NCBI RefSeq assembly: GCF_019175385.1
Contig: NC_083339.1
Coordinates: forward strand, 51,661,596 to 51,725,595
DNA: 64,000 nt
Source: Lycium barbarum
Taxonomy: Eukaryota > Streptophyta > Magnoliopsida > Solanales > Solanaceae
Direction of reading: 5' to 3'
This document shows positions 11,398 through 22,154 of this stretch, one piece after another; positions within the stretch are counted from its first letter, which is position 1; the number at the start of each line of letters is the position of its first letter. The translations under genes were made by a program, and so were the position numbers. A model generated the notes under the pieces. The model was not told where the DNA came from, ran no database searches, and was given only the letters and a program-made list of their open reading frames with translations.

Positions 11398-12305
11398 CTA
11401 TACTCTATTATCGGACGAAGATCTAGCCCTCTTGCTATGTCCCCTATCATGCTCACACTCACTTCTTTGTTGTTGTAGACTTTCTTCTAAATTTTGAGCA
11501 TGAGCCTGAATGCGTGAAAAATTCATATTGTCCTGAAGGGACGCAGTCAAGCACCTATCCATCAAATGTGGCCCTAGGCCTTTCACAAATCGGTGCACTC
11601 GGTCACCCATATCTGCTACCATGGCCGAAGTATACCTAGCCAAAGAATTGAAGCGGAGACTATACTCTAAAGCACTCATGCTACCTTGCCTCAAATTAAG
11701 GAACTTATCGGCTCTAGCTCACCGAACCTCTGGAGGCAAATAATGTCGGAGGAAAGCATCTACAAATTCTTGCCATACCGGGGGAGGCGCATTGGCTCCC
11801 CGTGAAGCCATCCAAACCGTGTACCAATGGATCGGACATCCCTCAATCTATAGGATGCTAACTCTACCGATTCGGTGTCCGAAGCATGTATCAAACAAAG
11901 CGTCCTTAACATTCCAGCAATAAAATTCTGAGGGTCCTCATCCGGCTTTGATCCAAAGAATTCCGGAGGGTTCAAGCTAATGAAGTCATGGGCCCTTGCA
12001 CTAACAGCCCTATCACCTTGCCCCGTACTTTGCCGCTGAGTCTGGGCAGCAACCAATTGAGTAAGCAAATGAATGGCCTCATTTATATATTGGCCTGAAG
12101 CATCCGGTGGAGGAGCCGGAGGTGCTGGAGCTGGGGCAGAGGCTCCCTCACTCTCCTAAGAAATAGGCACTGACTGGGAGGACTGAGATTGAGCCGCATT
12201 CTGGGACTCACTTTCCTCTACAACTGTTAGCGGTGCTCTTTCAGCCCGTTTTTCTGCCACTGTCTTGCCCTTTTGGGTTGCTGTAGCCTTTCTCTTTACA
12301 GGCAT
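11398..12305 (-). pseudogene. Chromovirus gag, N-terminal and capsid region
   Basis: The likely start is the ATG complementary to 12303-12305, giving MPVKRKATATQKGK. A stop near 12158 breaks the frame, which reopens as the Ala/Pro-rich linker and TQLVAAQTQRQ. The capsid part (HDFISLNPPEFFGSKPDEDPQNFI) is followed by a shift near 11760, then MRQGSMSALEYSLRFNSLARY with VHRFVKGLGPHL, typical of the plant retrotransposon gag domain. Gag packages element RNA into particles. At least one stop and one frameshift make it non-functional. Confidence 0.85.
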
Positions 12306-12344
12306 CTCCGAAATACATAATACATGAAATGGTTAAGGGAAATA

Positions 12345-12502
12345 AGTTCTTATATCATAGCTCTATCGCACGATCTTATGAAGAAAGAAGGTCATTCATT
12401 CCTAAAATGCCCGCAGCCTCTTGTTTATAAGTGTGGCGCGCAACACACCCATAACCAAGACTCTACTAGACACGGCTCGTAGACACACCCTAGGAGAGAA
12501 CT
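12345..12502 (-). promoter_or_regulatory. Conserved retroelement leader
   Basis: Lies between gag and the primer site. Landmarks shared with 20885-21031 and 36405-36542: GCTCTATCGCACGATCT, AGAAAGAAGGT, CCGCAGCCTC, ACACACCCATAA, AGACTCTACTAGACAC, GTAGACAC. Conservation between coding and non-coding elements suggests an RNA packaging or dimerisation role (inference). Confidence 0.7.
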
Positions 12503-12514
12503 GCTCTGATACCA
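12503..12514 (-). other. Primer binding site, initiator Met tRNA
   Basis: GCTCTGATACCA on the + strand, i.e. TGGTATCAGAGC in element orientation, the usual plant initiator-methionine tRNA 3' end complement. It sits 4 nt from the 5' LTR. Confidence 0.95.
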
Positions 12515-12518
12515 CTTT

Positions 12519-13227
12519 TTTCACGACCCAACCGGAGGGCCGCGACGGGCACCCGGTGCTAGCCCACCCGGGCACCTCTTAACATACCTTTACATTTACA
12601 TCAAGGTGAGCCACATATTAAATCATACATTTCTATTCATCAATCATACTAATCCCATTGGACAACAATACCTTTATATCAACATTAGCAACTATGCCCA
12701 TATCAATGTACATAAGCCGACGAGGCTAACAAAATGATATCCAAAATATAGGCCGACAAGGCCAAACACATCTAACCATATACACATGTCTACGAGCCTC
12801 TAAGGTGAGTATGTCATATCATATAGGCGGGACAGGACCCCGCAATGCCCATAAATATGTACACAAAAGAATCAATACCAAAAGTTATAGCTCTGAATGA
12901 GATGGAGCTCCGCTATGTAGTCCCTGAGAAATTTACCTATGGATCAAACCTATCTCCCTGGCCACCTGCGGGCATGACGCAGCGTCCACAAACAAAAGGA
13001 CGTCAGTATGAAGAATGTACCGAGTACATAAAGCATGATCAATATCCTTATAGAAGCATAATAAGCAACATAAGAAATAGCATAAGATGAGAGATAGTCG
13101 TATCATTGTCATAAGCAGTTACTTGCTTCTCATGGGGACTTTCCGTTTCTAATGCATGATTGTGTACATACATCCATATCCATATCTGTATCCGTATTCA
13201 TATCCGTACTCATTTACATTTCGTATC
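12519..13227 (-). repeat. 5' LTR of the chromovirus, truncated
   Basis: Matches 4712-5260 and includes about 150 bp (about 13035-13200) absent from the 3' LTR. The terminus reads TTTCACGACC, so the usual TG end is mutated. Homology stops at CGTAT (about 13227), where an unrelated + strand integrase fragment begins. The U3 half, including any promoter, is missing. Confidence 0.9.
12969..13025 (-). promoter_or_regulatory. LTR twin stem-loop core, copy 2
   Basis: CGTCC...GGACG stem intact, followed by CAGTAT...GTACCG. The partner LTR copy has GGAAG in place of GGACG. Confidence 0.65.
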
Positions 13228-13230
13228 AAG

Positions 13231-14040
13231 TGAGATTTAAAAGAGGATTATGCTAAGTTATATATCCAGGAAATCATCCGATTGCATTTGACTCCTTTTT
13301 CTATCCTTTCAGATTGTGGTGCTCAGTTCACAGCAAACTTTTGGAAATCCTTTCAAAAAGGATTAGGCACAAGGGTGAACCTCAGCACAACTTTTCACTC
13401 TCAAACAAATAGACAGGCAGAGCGCATTATTCAGATTCTTAAGGATATGTTGAGGGAGTGTGTTATCGATTTTAAAGGTAATTAGGATGGTCATCTACCC
13501 CTCATTTAGTTTTCATATAATAACAACTACCACTCTAGTATCCAGAAGGCACCATTTGAGGCCTTGTATGGGCGAAGATGTAGATTGCCAACTGGTTGGT
13601 TCGAAATTGGCGAAGCAGGGTTATTGGGACCAGACTTGGTCTATTAGGCTAGAAAGAAAGTCAAGTTGATTCAAGAGCGTTTGAAGACGGCTCAGAGTCG
13701 CCAAAAGTCCTTTTCGGACATGCGGCGTAGAGACTACGATTTTCGAGTTGATAATTGGGTGTTTCGAAAAGTTTCGCCTATAAAAGGCGTTATGATATTT
13801 GGGAACAAGGGGAATCCTAGTCCCCGCTATATTGGGTGATATAAAATCCTGTGAAGGATCGCGCAGGTGGCTTATGAATTAGAATTGCCACAAGAATTAG
13901 CCGTTGTACACCTAGTGGTCCATGTGTCTATGTTGAAAAAATTCATGGGAGACCCGTCTCTTGTGGTTCCCACGGAGATTACATGCGTAAAAGATAGCCT
14001 ATCTTATGAAGAGATTCCAGAGGCTATTCTTGATCGTCAA
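13231..14040 (+). pseudogene. Integrase C-terminal fragment of another Tekay/Del element
   Basis: Reads as the integrase core and C-terminus: ILSDCGAQFTANFWKSF (second catalytic Asp kept), FHSQTNRQAERIIQ (Glu kept), then a TAG near 13483, further stops near 13508, 13648 and 13838, then MAYELELPQEL and SYEEIPEAILDRQ. It starts abruptly at 13231 beside the truncated LTR and stops at 14040, where an LTR is inserted within the chromodomain-proximal segment. The missing remainder does not reappear downstream. Confidence 0.9.
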
Positions 14041-14465
14041 TGTCACGACCTAAACCGATCAGCCACGACTAGTGCCCGAGCTGGACACTCGTATATGAAC
14101 CTGCTAGATATAATCTGGAAATTTGTAAAAGCATGTTGTAGATTCATAATGTCATATATCAGAATGAACTTGTCTCCTGAGGAGTCACAAGTAACCAAGA
14201 CATAACAAAATATACAACCCGACAAGGCTGCCACTATATACGGGTATATCCAAAATGAACTACGTCGATATAGCTGACCAAAACATATATATATAACCCA
14301 TACATGTCTACAGACCTCTAAGAGCCCCGTCGTATCCCTGGATATGCATAATTCTATATCAAAGGATCTGTACAAAAGTGACTCAAGCTCGGGAACAATG
14401 GAGCTCTCCAAGCAGCTGGGCAGAAGTCTTAGGCTGGAGGATCACCAAACTGAGTGTCTGTACCT

Positions 14466-14520
14466 GCGGGCATGAAACGCAGCCCCCGAAGAAAGGGGGT
14501 CAGTACGGAAAATGTACTGA
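14466..14520 (-). promoter_or_regulatory. LTR twin stem-loop core, copy 3
   Basis: CCCCC-GAAGAAA-GGGGG stem followed by CAGTAC-GGAAAAT-GTACTG stem; one of the cleanest copies. Confidence 0.75.
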
Positions 14521-14654
14521 ATATATAAAGCATGAAGCACAATAATGAAGATCATGACAGAATGAAAAGATGACAGGAGATAAGTACGATAATCAACGGA
14601 TACCAATGCATTTGTACCTGATGTGTGAATCATGCATATATATACTTTGTATAC

Positions 14655-14837
14655 CGTACCCGGCCTATTGTGGGACTCGGTGAGTGAAGTCATATACATA
14701 CATTTATACCGTACCCGACCCTTTAGTAAAGGACTCGGTGAAATCTATCTATATATACCGTACCCAGCCCTTTAGTAAGGGATTCGGTGAAATCTATATA
14801 TATATATACCGTACCCGGCCCTTTAGTAAGGGACTCG

Positions 14838-14933
<96 letters not shown>

Positions 14934-14963
14934 GTACCCGGCCCTTTAGTAAGGGACTCGGTG
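14655..14963 (-). repeat. CGGCCC...ACTCGGTG minisatellite with CT and AT runs
   Basis: Five units of about 50 bp carry CCCGGCCCTTTAGTAAGGG then ACTCGGTG (starting near 14659, 14708, 14762, 14815, 14936). The unit core forms a hairpin (CCCTT-TAGT-AAGGG). (CT)n at 14844-14880 and (AT)n at 14881-14931 lie between the last two units. Confidence 0.9.
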
Positions 14964-15892
14964 AGATAATGCAATGAAAATGTATACGAATGCCAAGCCT
15001 TTCATTAGTAACTCATAATCCTGTATGAAGACTCTTTTGTGAATGCACAATCATGTTATCTCATGATATCTTTTGAAAGAGTTATTATCGAGGTGAGAAC
15101 ACTTAGTATTAGGGGCAATCATGTAAAAATGAATCATCATTTGGGATTCGAGAGAATAGATAGGATGACCTAACACTTGGGGGACTAAAGACAACTATCA
15201 TGTCAAGTACTAGTGAGAACTATAGTTCATTGGAGTCACATGTGTTCGTCGTTTGTTCATTTTAGGTAATTCATGCCAAAGAAGGAAGAAGGGATAGCTT
15301 TACATATCTTGAAGCTTATCTATTCGCCCAACTTCTACTTCTTGAACTCGCAAATCTACAATCAAGGGAATTCATACTATTGTTAGGCTCGTTATCAAGT
15401 GCTTATCTTAAGCCTTTAAATTAACTCTTTCTAGAATCTGCCGAAATTTTGGCAGAATCTCCCCGGTTTATATCCTTAGCCCGAAATCACAATACCAACA
15501 ACTAACAACAACAACCACAATACTATCATCAACAACGTTACCATCAATGTACAAATACTCCACAAGACATCCCATATGATGTTTATCCGATTTTTCAACC
15601 AACTACTTCATTATACGACCATTTGATCGCTCAATTTCCGTAAATAAACCAAAAGTAATATCAATAGGGAGAGATTCATACCTTATTCTTACTAAAACAG
15701 CAATATCCTTAATATTCACTTCGAATCCAAGCCAAAATCCACCGCCACACGATCTGATAGTCACCGCTATACACCACCCGAGCCTTAATTTGTTGAAATC
15801 ACTCAAATCCCTCAACTTTTTGTGACACAAATGCCCTTAGGTGTTGCTGAGCTCTAGGATCTGTTTTTGGAGTAAAAAAATGAGATTTTGGT

Positions 15893-16010
15893 CCTTATAT
15901 AGGTGGGTAAAGTCGGTGAAAACCGACTCAATAATTGACCTTCGCGAACGCGATGGTCTGGAATTTCCATGGCCATCGCGAACGCGAGGCCATCTTGCGA
16001 ACGCGAAGGG
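15893..16010 (-). promoter_or_regulatory. LTR promoter: TATA box plus GCGAACGCGA cassette
   Basis: On the minus strand CCTATATAAGG (about 15894-15903) is a good TATA box. About 40 bp upstream of it lie three copies of GCGAACGCGA-type sequence (15942-16006), two of them around a GGTCTGG...CCATGGCC segment. Confidence 0.7.
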
Positions 16011-16182
16011 CAATTTTGCCCAGTTTGGCCAATTTTTCATCTTCCGCCTATTTGACCTCCAATCCTTCCAATACTTCTCATACATGATCGTAGAACCTTC
16101 TAACCATAAAATAGGCGCATATCACTCCAGTGTTCACAGTTGACATCTACGGAACTCAACATCCAACCTACGAGGTGTAACA

Positions 16183-16217
16183 TTCTCCCCCCTTAGAAAC
16201 ATTCGTCCTCGAATGTT
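16183..16217 (-). other. Polypurine tract and adjacent hairpin
   Basis: TTCTCCCCCCTTAG directly after the LTR end, then AACATTCG-TCCT-CGAATGTT at 16198-16217. Confidence 0.85.
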
Positions 16218-16393
16218 AAATTCTTAGGAATTCTACAGAAATTTTGCCAGAGTTCCCTTTGTAAATATATCAATCCAACCTGTACACAGTAAACCAAGAT
16301 GATTCCACACACAGGGCCACATACTAATAAATACGACAATATGGCCTCACATGACCAATTATAATAGCTATAAGTAAATCCAATACCTGGGGG

Positions 16394-16555
16394 TTATGAT
16401 GTCTCAACCTGGGCCTCCTGGGACAACGGGAACAAGTGAGGGTACTTAGTCTTCATCTCCTTTTCCGCCTACCAAGTCATCTCCTCGACATTATTTTTTC
16501 TCCAGAGTACTTTAACAGAAGCCACATCCTTAGTTCATAACCGACGGACTCCGAT
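16394..16555 (-). pseudogene. Pol C-terminal chromodomain tail
   Basis: Minus-strand reading holds [17 protein letters not shown], a stop, EKEMKTKYPHLF and SQEAQVETS before the stop at 16394-16396. It matches the tail of the integrase at 7563-9188. It ends at about 16555 at a junction with an LTR fragment, so only the last ~50 codons remain. 16218-16393 is its 3' untranslated part, with no gene. Confidence 0.85.
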
Positions 16556-16905
16556 GTCCTATCGACGAGCGATTTGTTTCGTTGGAAACTACCCTCGACG
16601 AACTTCATTTTAGGATTTTAAAACACCTTATAACACTTCATATGCTAAGAGATATTCTTTCCTTAAGTTGGACAAAAATTTTCACACAAAACTTTATCCA
16701 TCCTTTCTCCAAAGTCGTACTACTCCATTTCTTCCACTCATTTCCTTATAAAGCCTTTCGGTATACCTCATATACATCCTTCACTCATTAAATATACTTA
16801 ATAATTCTTTCTCCTTATATTCCAAAGTATTTTTACTTAACCATAACTCAACATACCTATCTTTCAAATTTGATAAGTGTTTATTCGAAGATACGGGGAG
16901 TAACA
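16556..16905 (-). repeat. LTR fragment (U3 side)
   Basis: Ends at AGTAACA (16905), a mutated LTR terminus followed by a polypurine tract. The CCGATGTCCTATCGACGAG, TTTCGTTGGAAAC segment matches, inverted, the sequence near 22083-22115 of the + strand LTR. The left part is cut at the pol tail. Confidence 0.75.
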
Positions 16906-16940
16906 TCCTTCCCCCCTTAAAACATTCGTCCTCGAATGTT
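16906..16940 (-). other. Polypurine tract and adjacent hairpin
   Basis: TCCTTCCCCCCTTAA, then a perfect AACATTCG-TCCT-CGAATGTT at 16921-16940. It marks the 3' end of a second minus-strand element within the composite. Confidence 0.85.
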
Positions 16941-19860
16941 GTAATGCGCCGATCCTTAATGTTCGCATTGAATTGTTGTTCACTTACCGTATACTTATAG
17001 TATAATTTGGTCAGTTTCGTCCTGTTTTTTCTTAGCTCTGTATCAAATTCATTTATAAGTCGTACAGTCTTCAATTCTCATGTATATAATCGCAAGTCAA
17101 CTAGTATTCCGTTCTTATTCTGTCTTCATTCCTGTGGTTTAACTAGCCACGCCACAGCTACTCGTCGTCCTGTGAGCGTCCTTCCTCTTCGTTCCTCATT
17201 TCTTTATTAACGGATAACTCCCTTGCTCGAATACAACACTTTCTTTGGTTGACTCCTCCGATACTATCTTAGTTATCCCTACTTGTAGTTGTTGAGCTTA
17301 GATACGTGCTAGATTATCCCCTCGTAATTCATCAGTCAAGCTCTCTGATTCATCGTTATTTTTCTTATACTAACGTCGAGTTACTTGTTCGGCGGTACTC
17401 TACTACTGACAAATCCTTACTTTTAACGGTTACGTTTCTTCAACTATCCGTCTTAATTCCTTCCCATGATCAGTTATAACCATATCCCCAATACAATTTC
17501 TTAAATACGTACATTCCTAATGTTCTATCACCATCCTTATTATTCCTCGTACAATAATCATAGTTCAAACTGATCTATAGCTCACAATATCTTTGAGTTC
17601 TTGTCAAAACTCTACCTTTAATTCTTTTGCCTCAAATCTTGCAATATAACTTCTAATTATAAAGTTAGGGCAATTCTCACTTTACCACAACTTCTTTTCC
17701 AACATCGGTATGGTATACTTACCCTTGATTTCCTTATCCCGGTGACCACTTAGTTAGTTGTCATTCCTTTTCCGGTGTGTCCATTCCCATCTGCAGGGCA
17801 TAACCTTATGCTGATGGTTCATATAATTTTATAATACATACCCTTATGCTCAGTATGGTTAGTGACCTATGATATACTTCCTAATTTCTGGTGATGCTGG
17901 TTCGAAACCCAAAGGCAATCGTTGAGTGAACTGTATCTTTTTTTGTGTTAGTTGACCTAAGCCGCACCCTTACTGTTCCTCTCCTTAGAGACCGCCACAC
18001 CTCTTATCGTTACTCCTTTTATTAAGATTCTCATATTTTTCCTTTAGTATCAAGATTTTCTTCCGTTATAACCCAAAGTATCCTTTTTACTCATCATCCA
18101 TTTCGTCATTCTCTTTGTAGTTAGCTTGCAGACCTTTCTTACTATCTTTATTACTCTTTAGGATACATCGCTGCCTATTTAGGTGCGGCACAAATTTCCC
18201 TAGTCTAGAAATATCATATCTCACGTCCACATGAAGTATTCTCTTGATCCATTTTAATTTCGTTTCATATCTGCTTTGTGGTATGCTTATCTTTAATTCG
18301 TTCTTGCTCCCTCTTAATGCATTTTTGATATGCCACTACGTCCTGAATTTCAGCCTCTTTAAGCTAATGTCTTTCTTTCTTTGGAATTTTGACAATGACA
18401 TACCTCATTTCAGGACTAGATCTGCTTTTCCCCCCTTTTAAAGGGTGTTTTCATACACTAGTAACTCCCGAATATCAGTAGTCATCGGCCAAACCCTAAT
18501 GATCCTTTAACTCTTTTGGTCTTTTATAATACCAGAATTCTCTCATCGTATAGCGTGACTTATTTTTCTTTCTGCTAATTTAGAGCTTTGCATTTAAACG
18601 ATGCGCTTTACAGATCTATTCTCGCTGCCTTCTTTAAGGCCCTTCTACTTCTACCTTTTATGATTGAACATTTCCCAAATCAACGGGTTAATAGGAACAT
18701 TGGAATCCATCAAAACATTTTACGGAACGTTTGGTCACACTTTGCTCTTTTTATCCCTCGTCTTCCTCCACAACTATTATCACTGAAATTCTTCTTACTC
18801 TGAGTTTCCGGTCTCACTTTACGTCTACAATATATCATTGAGAGTTAATATGTTACACTCTTCCACTTCCACTATCAATTCTTTTATTCACTTAGCTCAC
18901 TTATCCCAAATTTTTCTTGACTACTTATTTTCATCCCACCTATGAGTTGTAGTTCTTCCAATGTTCTGCCACTTCTTGTTCGTGTCGTGAAATCCTTGCA
19001 AATATACTCTCTTCTTTCTTCTCTCTCCCACCGCCAAGGCTAGTCCATTAGTGTACCGATCCTATTTTCATCCTCAATCCTTCCTTGAGTTCCTTCCTCC
19101 TCGAGCGCCCTTCTCCACTTGTTATTTTATAATATTGACCCTGAAGTTCGTGAAATATTCCTTTAAAAGCGCAAATCTGTTCTATTCTTAAATCATCTCT
19201 TAGGAAAGCTTCTCCGTTTCCGAGGCATCCATGTCAGTATAACTACACATTTATCCCTTTATATACCCCCTCGAGAGCTAAAAATCTCTTAGTATCGTTG
19301 CAAGGCCTGATCATTCTCTCTCTTACTTCAAATCCCTATTTGTGGTTACTATCCTTTAGTCCCACTTATCGAAGTCTGTTCTCTAACCCCACACATTCAT
19401 CTTTTGTTCCTTATACCTTTTCCTTTGCTCTATAAATTCTAATCTTCTACTACTTCCTATATACTCACTTTCTTCCTTTCCCTGATGTTATAGCATTAGG
19501 ACTTTCCAACTCTAACCTGTAGTGAAAATAACATCAACTTACCTTGTAACCTTTGTCACTTGAACTTCACTACCCTGTTCGATTAATGCCTTCAGTATAT
19601 AGCAACGTCGGTTGCTGGGACACACATACCAGTTGTCACAACCACATATGGGATGTCATACACATACATATATATGTTTACTAATGCCTCGCTTGCAAAG
19701 TATTTCCAAATACTATTCGAACCCATCCTAATTCTAGAGCTGTGATGCACTTTCTTTCTCTTTGCCGGTCTAGTCCGCCTCATCCTTCGCGACCTCTCCG
19801 CATACTCCAATTTCCCTTAGGCTACTCTCGCTTCTCATCTGTCTCTTATATCTGAATTTG
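16941..19860 (-). other. Non-coding element interior, pyrimidine-rich on + strand
   Basis: About 2.9 kb without credible coding: only short open frames, no RT, integrase, gag or protease motif on either strand. Bounded on the left by a polypurine tract and on the right by a 5S-like block and a gag-like ORF. It is likely the decayed or replaced interior of a non-autonomous element, similar in style to 32424-36404. Confidence 0.6.
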
Positions 19861-19978
19861 TAGGACTCTTAATATACTTCCCAGGAGGTCACCCATCCTC
19901 GTATTACTCTCACCCGAGCACGCTTAACCTTGGAGTGCTAATGGGATCCGATGCATTAGTGCTGGTACGATCGCATCC
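19861..19978 (-). rRNA. 5S rRNA-derived sequence inside a retroelement
   Basis: The minus strand starts GGATGCGATCGTACCAGCAC at 19978 and follows plant 5S rRNA through TTAAGCGTGCTCGGG (box A region) and GAGGATGGGTGACCTCC (box C region) to CTGGGAAGT. Against the plant 5S consensus as I remember it there are about eleven substitutions in the first ~97 nt; the last ~20 nt are diverged. Internal RNA polymerase III promoter boxes look recognisable. It is embedded in element interior, not in a 5S tandem array. It may be a relic of a Cassandra-type element (whose LTRs carry 5S sequence) or a captured 5S copy. No second copy is present. Confidence 0.85.
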
Positions 19979-20484
19979 ACCCTATTGCGTGACCTTTATC
20001 ACATAACCTAGAACAACGTGAAGTTATAACGGATCCCAATAAATTCTCGTAATACATCTCCCTTCAGATTAAAAGGGATCTCTTGTGCTTCCGACTAAGC
20101 AAATGCTAATTTGGCCTTTGAAATTCTCAATAATCACCTCCAATCTGCATATATGACTACTTTTCATCCCAAATTTCAAGATTCCCAATGGTGGCAAAAA
20201 TACCTTGATCGTAGTTACTTATAAATACTTTGGTTATTGGTCCCTTTAGGATTTCCGCTCGCCGCTATTAAGTAGTAACTTACAGTAAATGCACACACAT
20301 AGGAAATTCCAATAAACACTCATATACCTATAGTCGATCGGTCCTTAGCCTGATCTGGTGGGCTATAAAGTGAAGTGTTCTTTTCATCATTGTCTTCCCA
20401 CCATCTGCTAGTATGGCCTTCGTCACCTCTCTCATTTGAGTCCGAGGGATACGGATAATCCGGCAACTCCTGGTTTACTGACGG
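19979..20484 (-). other. Non-coding element interior
   Basis: No gene seen. Mixed sequence between the 5S-like block and the gag-like ORF; it is presumably interior of the same minus-strand element. Confidence 0.5.
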
Positions 20485-20829
20485 TCAGGATAAAGGACTA
20501 GAGGAATCAGTAACACTCACCGGGGTCGCTGGTCTGACGTAGTGCTCTGCCATAGGAGCAGCTGGGGGAGTCAACTCTAATACAGTCTCAGAGATCTCCT
20601 CCTCTAGCACCCCATATAAACTCGCAAATGGGTCTGTGTCATTGCTGTCCTCTGATGGATCCTCCTCTCTAGAACTCAGAAATTCTGGAGGAATCGTCGC
20701 GGGGTCCTCAGAGGGATCAGTCTCAACGGAATAGCTGAGGCTCCTTCTGCTCGGTCCCGAAGCCTGTGGTCCTGAATCTACTCTAAGGGTCTTCTTAGTA
20801 CCCCCACTATCCGAGGCTGATCTCTTCAT
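20485..20829 (-). pseudogene. Gag-like N-terminal ORF
   Basis: 114 codons beginning MKRSASDSGGTKKTLRVDSG, then acidic Ser/Asp/Glu/Pro-rich sequence (SREEDPSEDSNDTDPFASLYGVLEE). There is no capsid or zinc-knuckle motif, and the frame ends without one. Its position just after the leader and in element orientation is that of gag. It is probably the start of a gag whose remainder has been replaced by non-coding sequence. Function otherwise unknown. Confidence 0.5.
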
Positions 20830-20884
20830 CTTTTGTTAGTCTACACTTACCTACAGGAAAAAGGGGTCAGAAGCGATCTTTCCT

Positions 20885-21031
20885 AGACTCTGCCTCTATC
20901 GCATGATCTAAGATAGAAAGAAAGGTCAATGATTCCTGGATGCCCTGCAGCCTCCTGCTTATAAGTGTGGCCGGCTTCACACCCATAAACAGGACTCTAC
21001 CTAACACAGTCTGTAGACAATCCCTAGGACG
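20885..21031 (-). promoter_or_regulatory. Conserved retroelement leader
   Basis: Shares CTCTATCGCATGATCTAAG, AGAAAGAAAGGTCA, GCAGCCTCCTG, CACACCCATAAACA and GACTCTACC with the leaders at 12345-12502 and 36405-36542. Interrupted after GGACG (21027-21031) by the + strand insertion; the primer site resumes at 24834. Confidence 0.75.
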
Positions 21032-21061
21032 TGTCACGACCTAACAAGAGGGCCATTATGG

Positions 21062-21565
21062 CTCGGATGAATGTTCTACAAGAATGGGGGATTATCAGAT
21101 TGTTTGAAATTTGGAAATTCAAAGTTAATAGTTGGGTATTCTGGTAGGGTCGCCAATGGAAGGTGTGATGAGATTTGGTAAGGAAGGTAAGCTCAATCCC
21201 CAATTCATTAGGCCTTACAAGCTATGCGCAAGGTAGACCAAGTAGTTTATGAATTAGATCTTCCCTCAAGATTGAAGTCAATTCACCCGGTGTATCATGT
21301 GTTGATGCTTTGTAGATGCATTAGGTATCCTCCCAGAAGTATGCCTGTAGAGGACATCCAGGTCATAGAACAACTGCCCTATGTAGAAGTACCCATTTCC
21401 ATTCTAGACAGACAAGTTCAAAGAATGAGGACTAAAAATGTAGCTTCAGTTACATCCTGTGGAGAAACAACAATAACTTGGGAGGCTAAAAAAGGTGGGA
21501 AGTCCAGGACCTGTATTTTTTTTCACCCTCATAAGAAGTTCCGACAAAGACGCCAGCACCCTTAG
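21062..21565 (+). pseudogene. Integrase C-terminus and chromodomain tail
   Basis: An interrupted reading (VNSWVFW, stop, then the QWKV and VRKVSS segments) is followed by an open frame from 21224: VDQVVYELDLPSRLKSIHPVYHVLMLCRC, PYVEVPISILDRQVQRMR, NVASV and TITWEA. This is the DNA-binding C-terminus and chromodomain tail of a Tekay/Del-type integrase. Zinc-binding and catalytic domains are absent. The reading diverges after TITWEAK, consistent with a frameshift in the tail. 21566-21730 is the 3' untranslated part, with no gene. Confidence 0.88.
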
Positions 21566-21730
21566 GTATGTACTACTTCTTATGAAGAATTTTTCGATCA
21601 TGCATGGCCAATATAAAGATTGGTGTTGGGGCCTTATGAGGCACTGTATATCTTGGGACGTTGTGACAGGATGATAGTGGTCCAGTTATAGGGGAAATTT
21701 TGGTGACGTTTTTGTGGAATTCCTCAGCTT

Positions 21731-21766
21731 AACATTCGAGGACGAATGTTTTTAAGGGGGAAGGAA
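21731..21766 (+). other. Adjacent hairpin and polypurine tract
   Basis: AACATTCG-AGGA-CGAATGTT (21731-21750), then TTTAAGGGGGAAGGAA running up to the LTR start. Same arrangement as in the minus-strand elements, here on the + strand. Confidence 0.88.
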
Positions 21767-22154
21767 TGTTACACCCCGTAGTTTCTGTACGTTGAGATTC
21801 ATTAAGTGTTAGCTATTCAATTGCAGACATCAGAGTTATTGTCGAGAAGATGCAAGATCATAGGTGCTTGTCTTATAATTATAAGAGTTTGAGTTCATGT
21901 AACAGGTTATAGAAGGATTGTAAAACAAGTGAACTAAAGAGATAAAGCTTCCGAAGCTTTGAAGGAAAATGCGCAAGGTTTGGTACGAAATTTTGGTCTA
22001 ATTGGGAGAAAGAATATCTTTTAGTATATTAAGAGTTTTGAAGTGAAACAAATGTATAAAGTGAAGTTCGGGAAGTCTAGTTTCCAACGCAACAAACCAC
22101 TCCTCAATAGGACATCGGGGTAAGGAGATATGGATATTACGAGTCGGGCTGGCA

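Larger units (their letters stand above)
4712..13227 (-). mobile_element. Tekay/Del-type chromovirus (Ty3), nearly complete
   Basis: Read on the minus strand, the order is truncated 5' LTR (13227-12519), primer site (12514-12503), leader, gag, protease, RT, RNase H, integrase with C-terminal chromodomain-type tail, polypurine tract, 3' LTR (7307-4712). This is the standard Ty3 chromovirus order. The two LTRs differ at only a few positions per hundred by eye over the shared U5 part, so the insertion is fairly young. RT has lost a catalytic Asp, and gag, RT and RNase H are frameshifted. Integrase is the only long intact frame. Confidence 0.92.
14041..16182 (-). repeat. LTR (3' side of composite element)
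   Basis: TGTCACGACC at 14041 to GGTGTAACA at 16182, 2142 bp, inserted in a + strand integrase fragment (left flank GTCAA). About 670 bp (about 14415-15085), containing the stem-loop core and the hairpin minisatellite, is deleted in the partner LTR 24854-26356. Confidence 0.9.

Noticed and set aside
4712..13227. Target-site duplication for the chromovirus
   Set aside because: The 5' LTR is truncated at about 13227, so no right flank exists to compare with GCTAC on the left.
19861..19978. Functional 5S rRNA gene
   Set aside because: About eleven substitutions, a diverged 3' end and no tandem array; kept only as a 5S-derived block.
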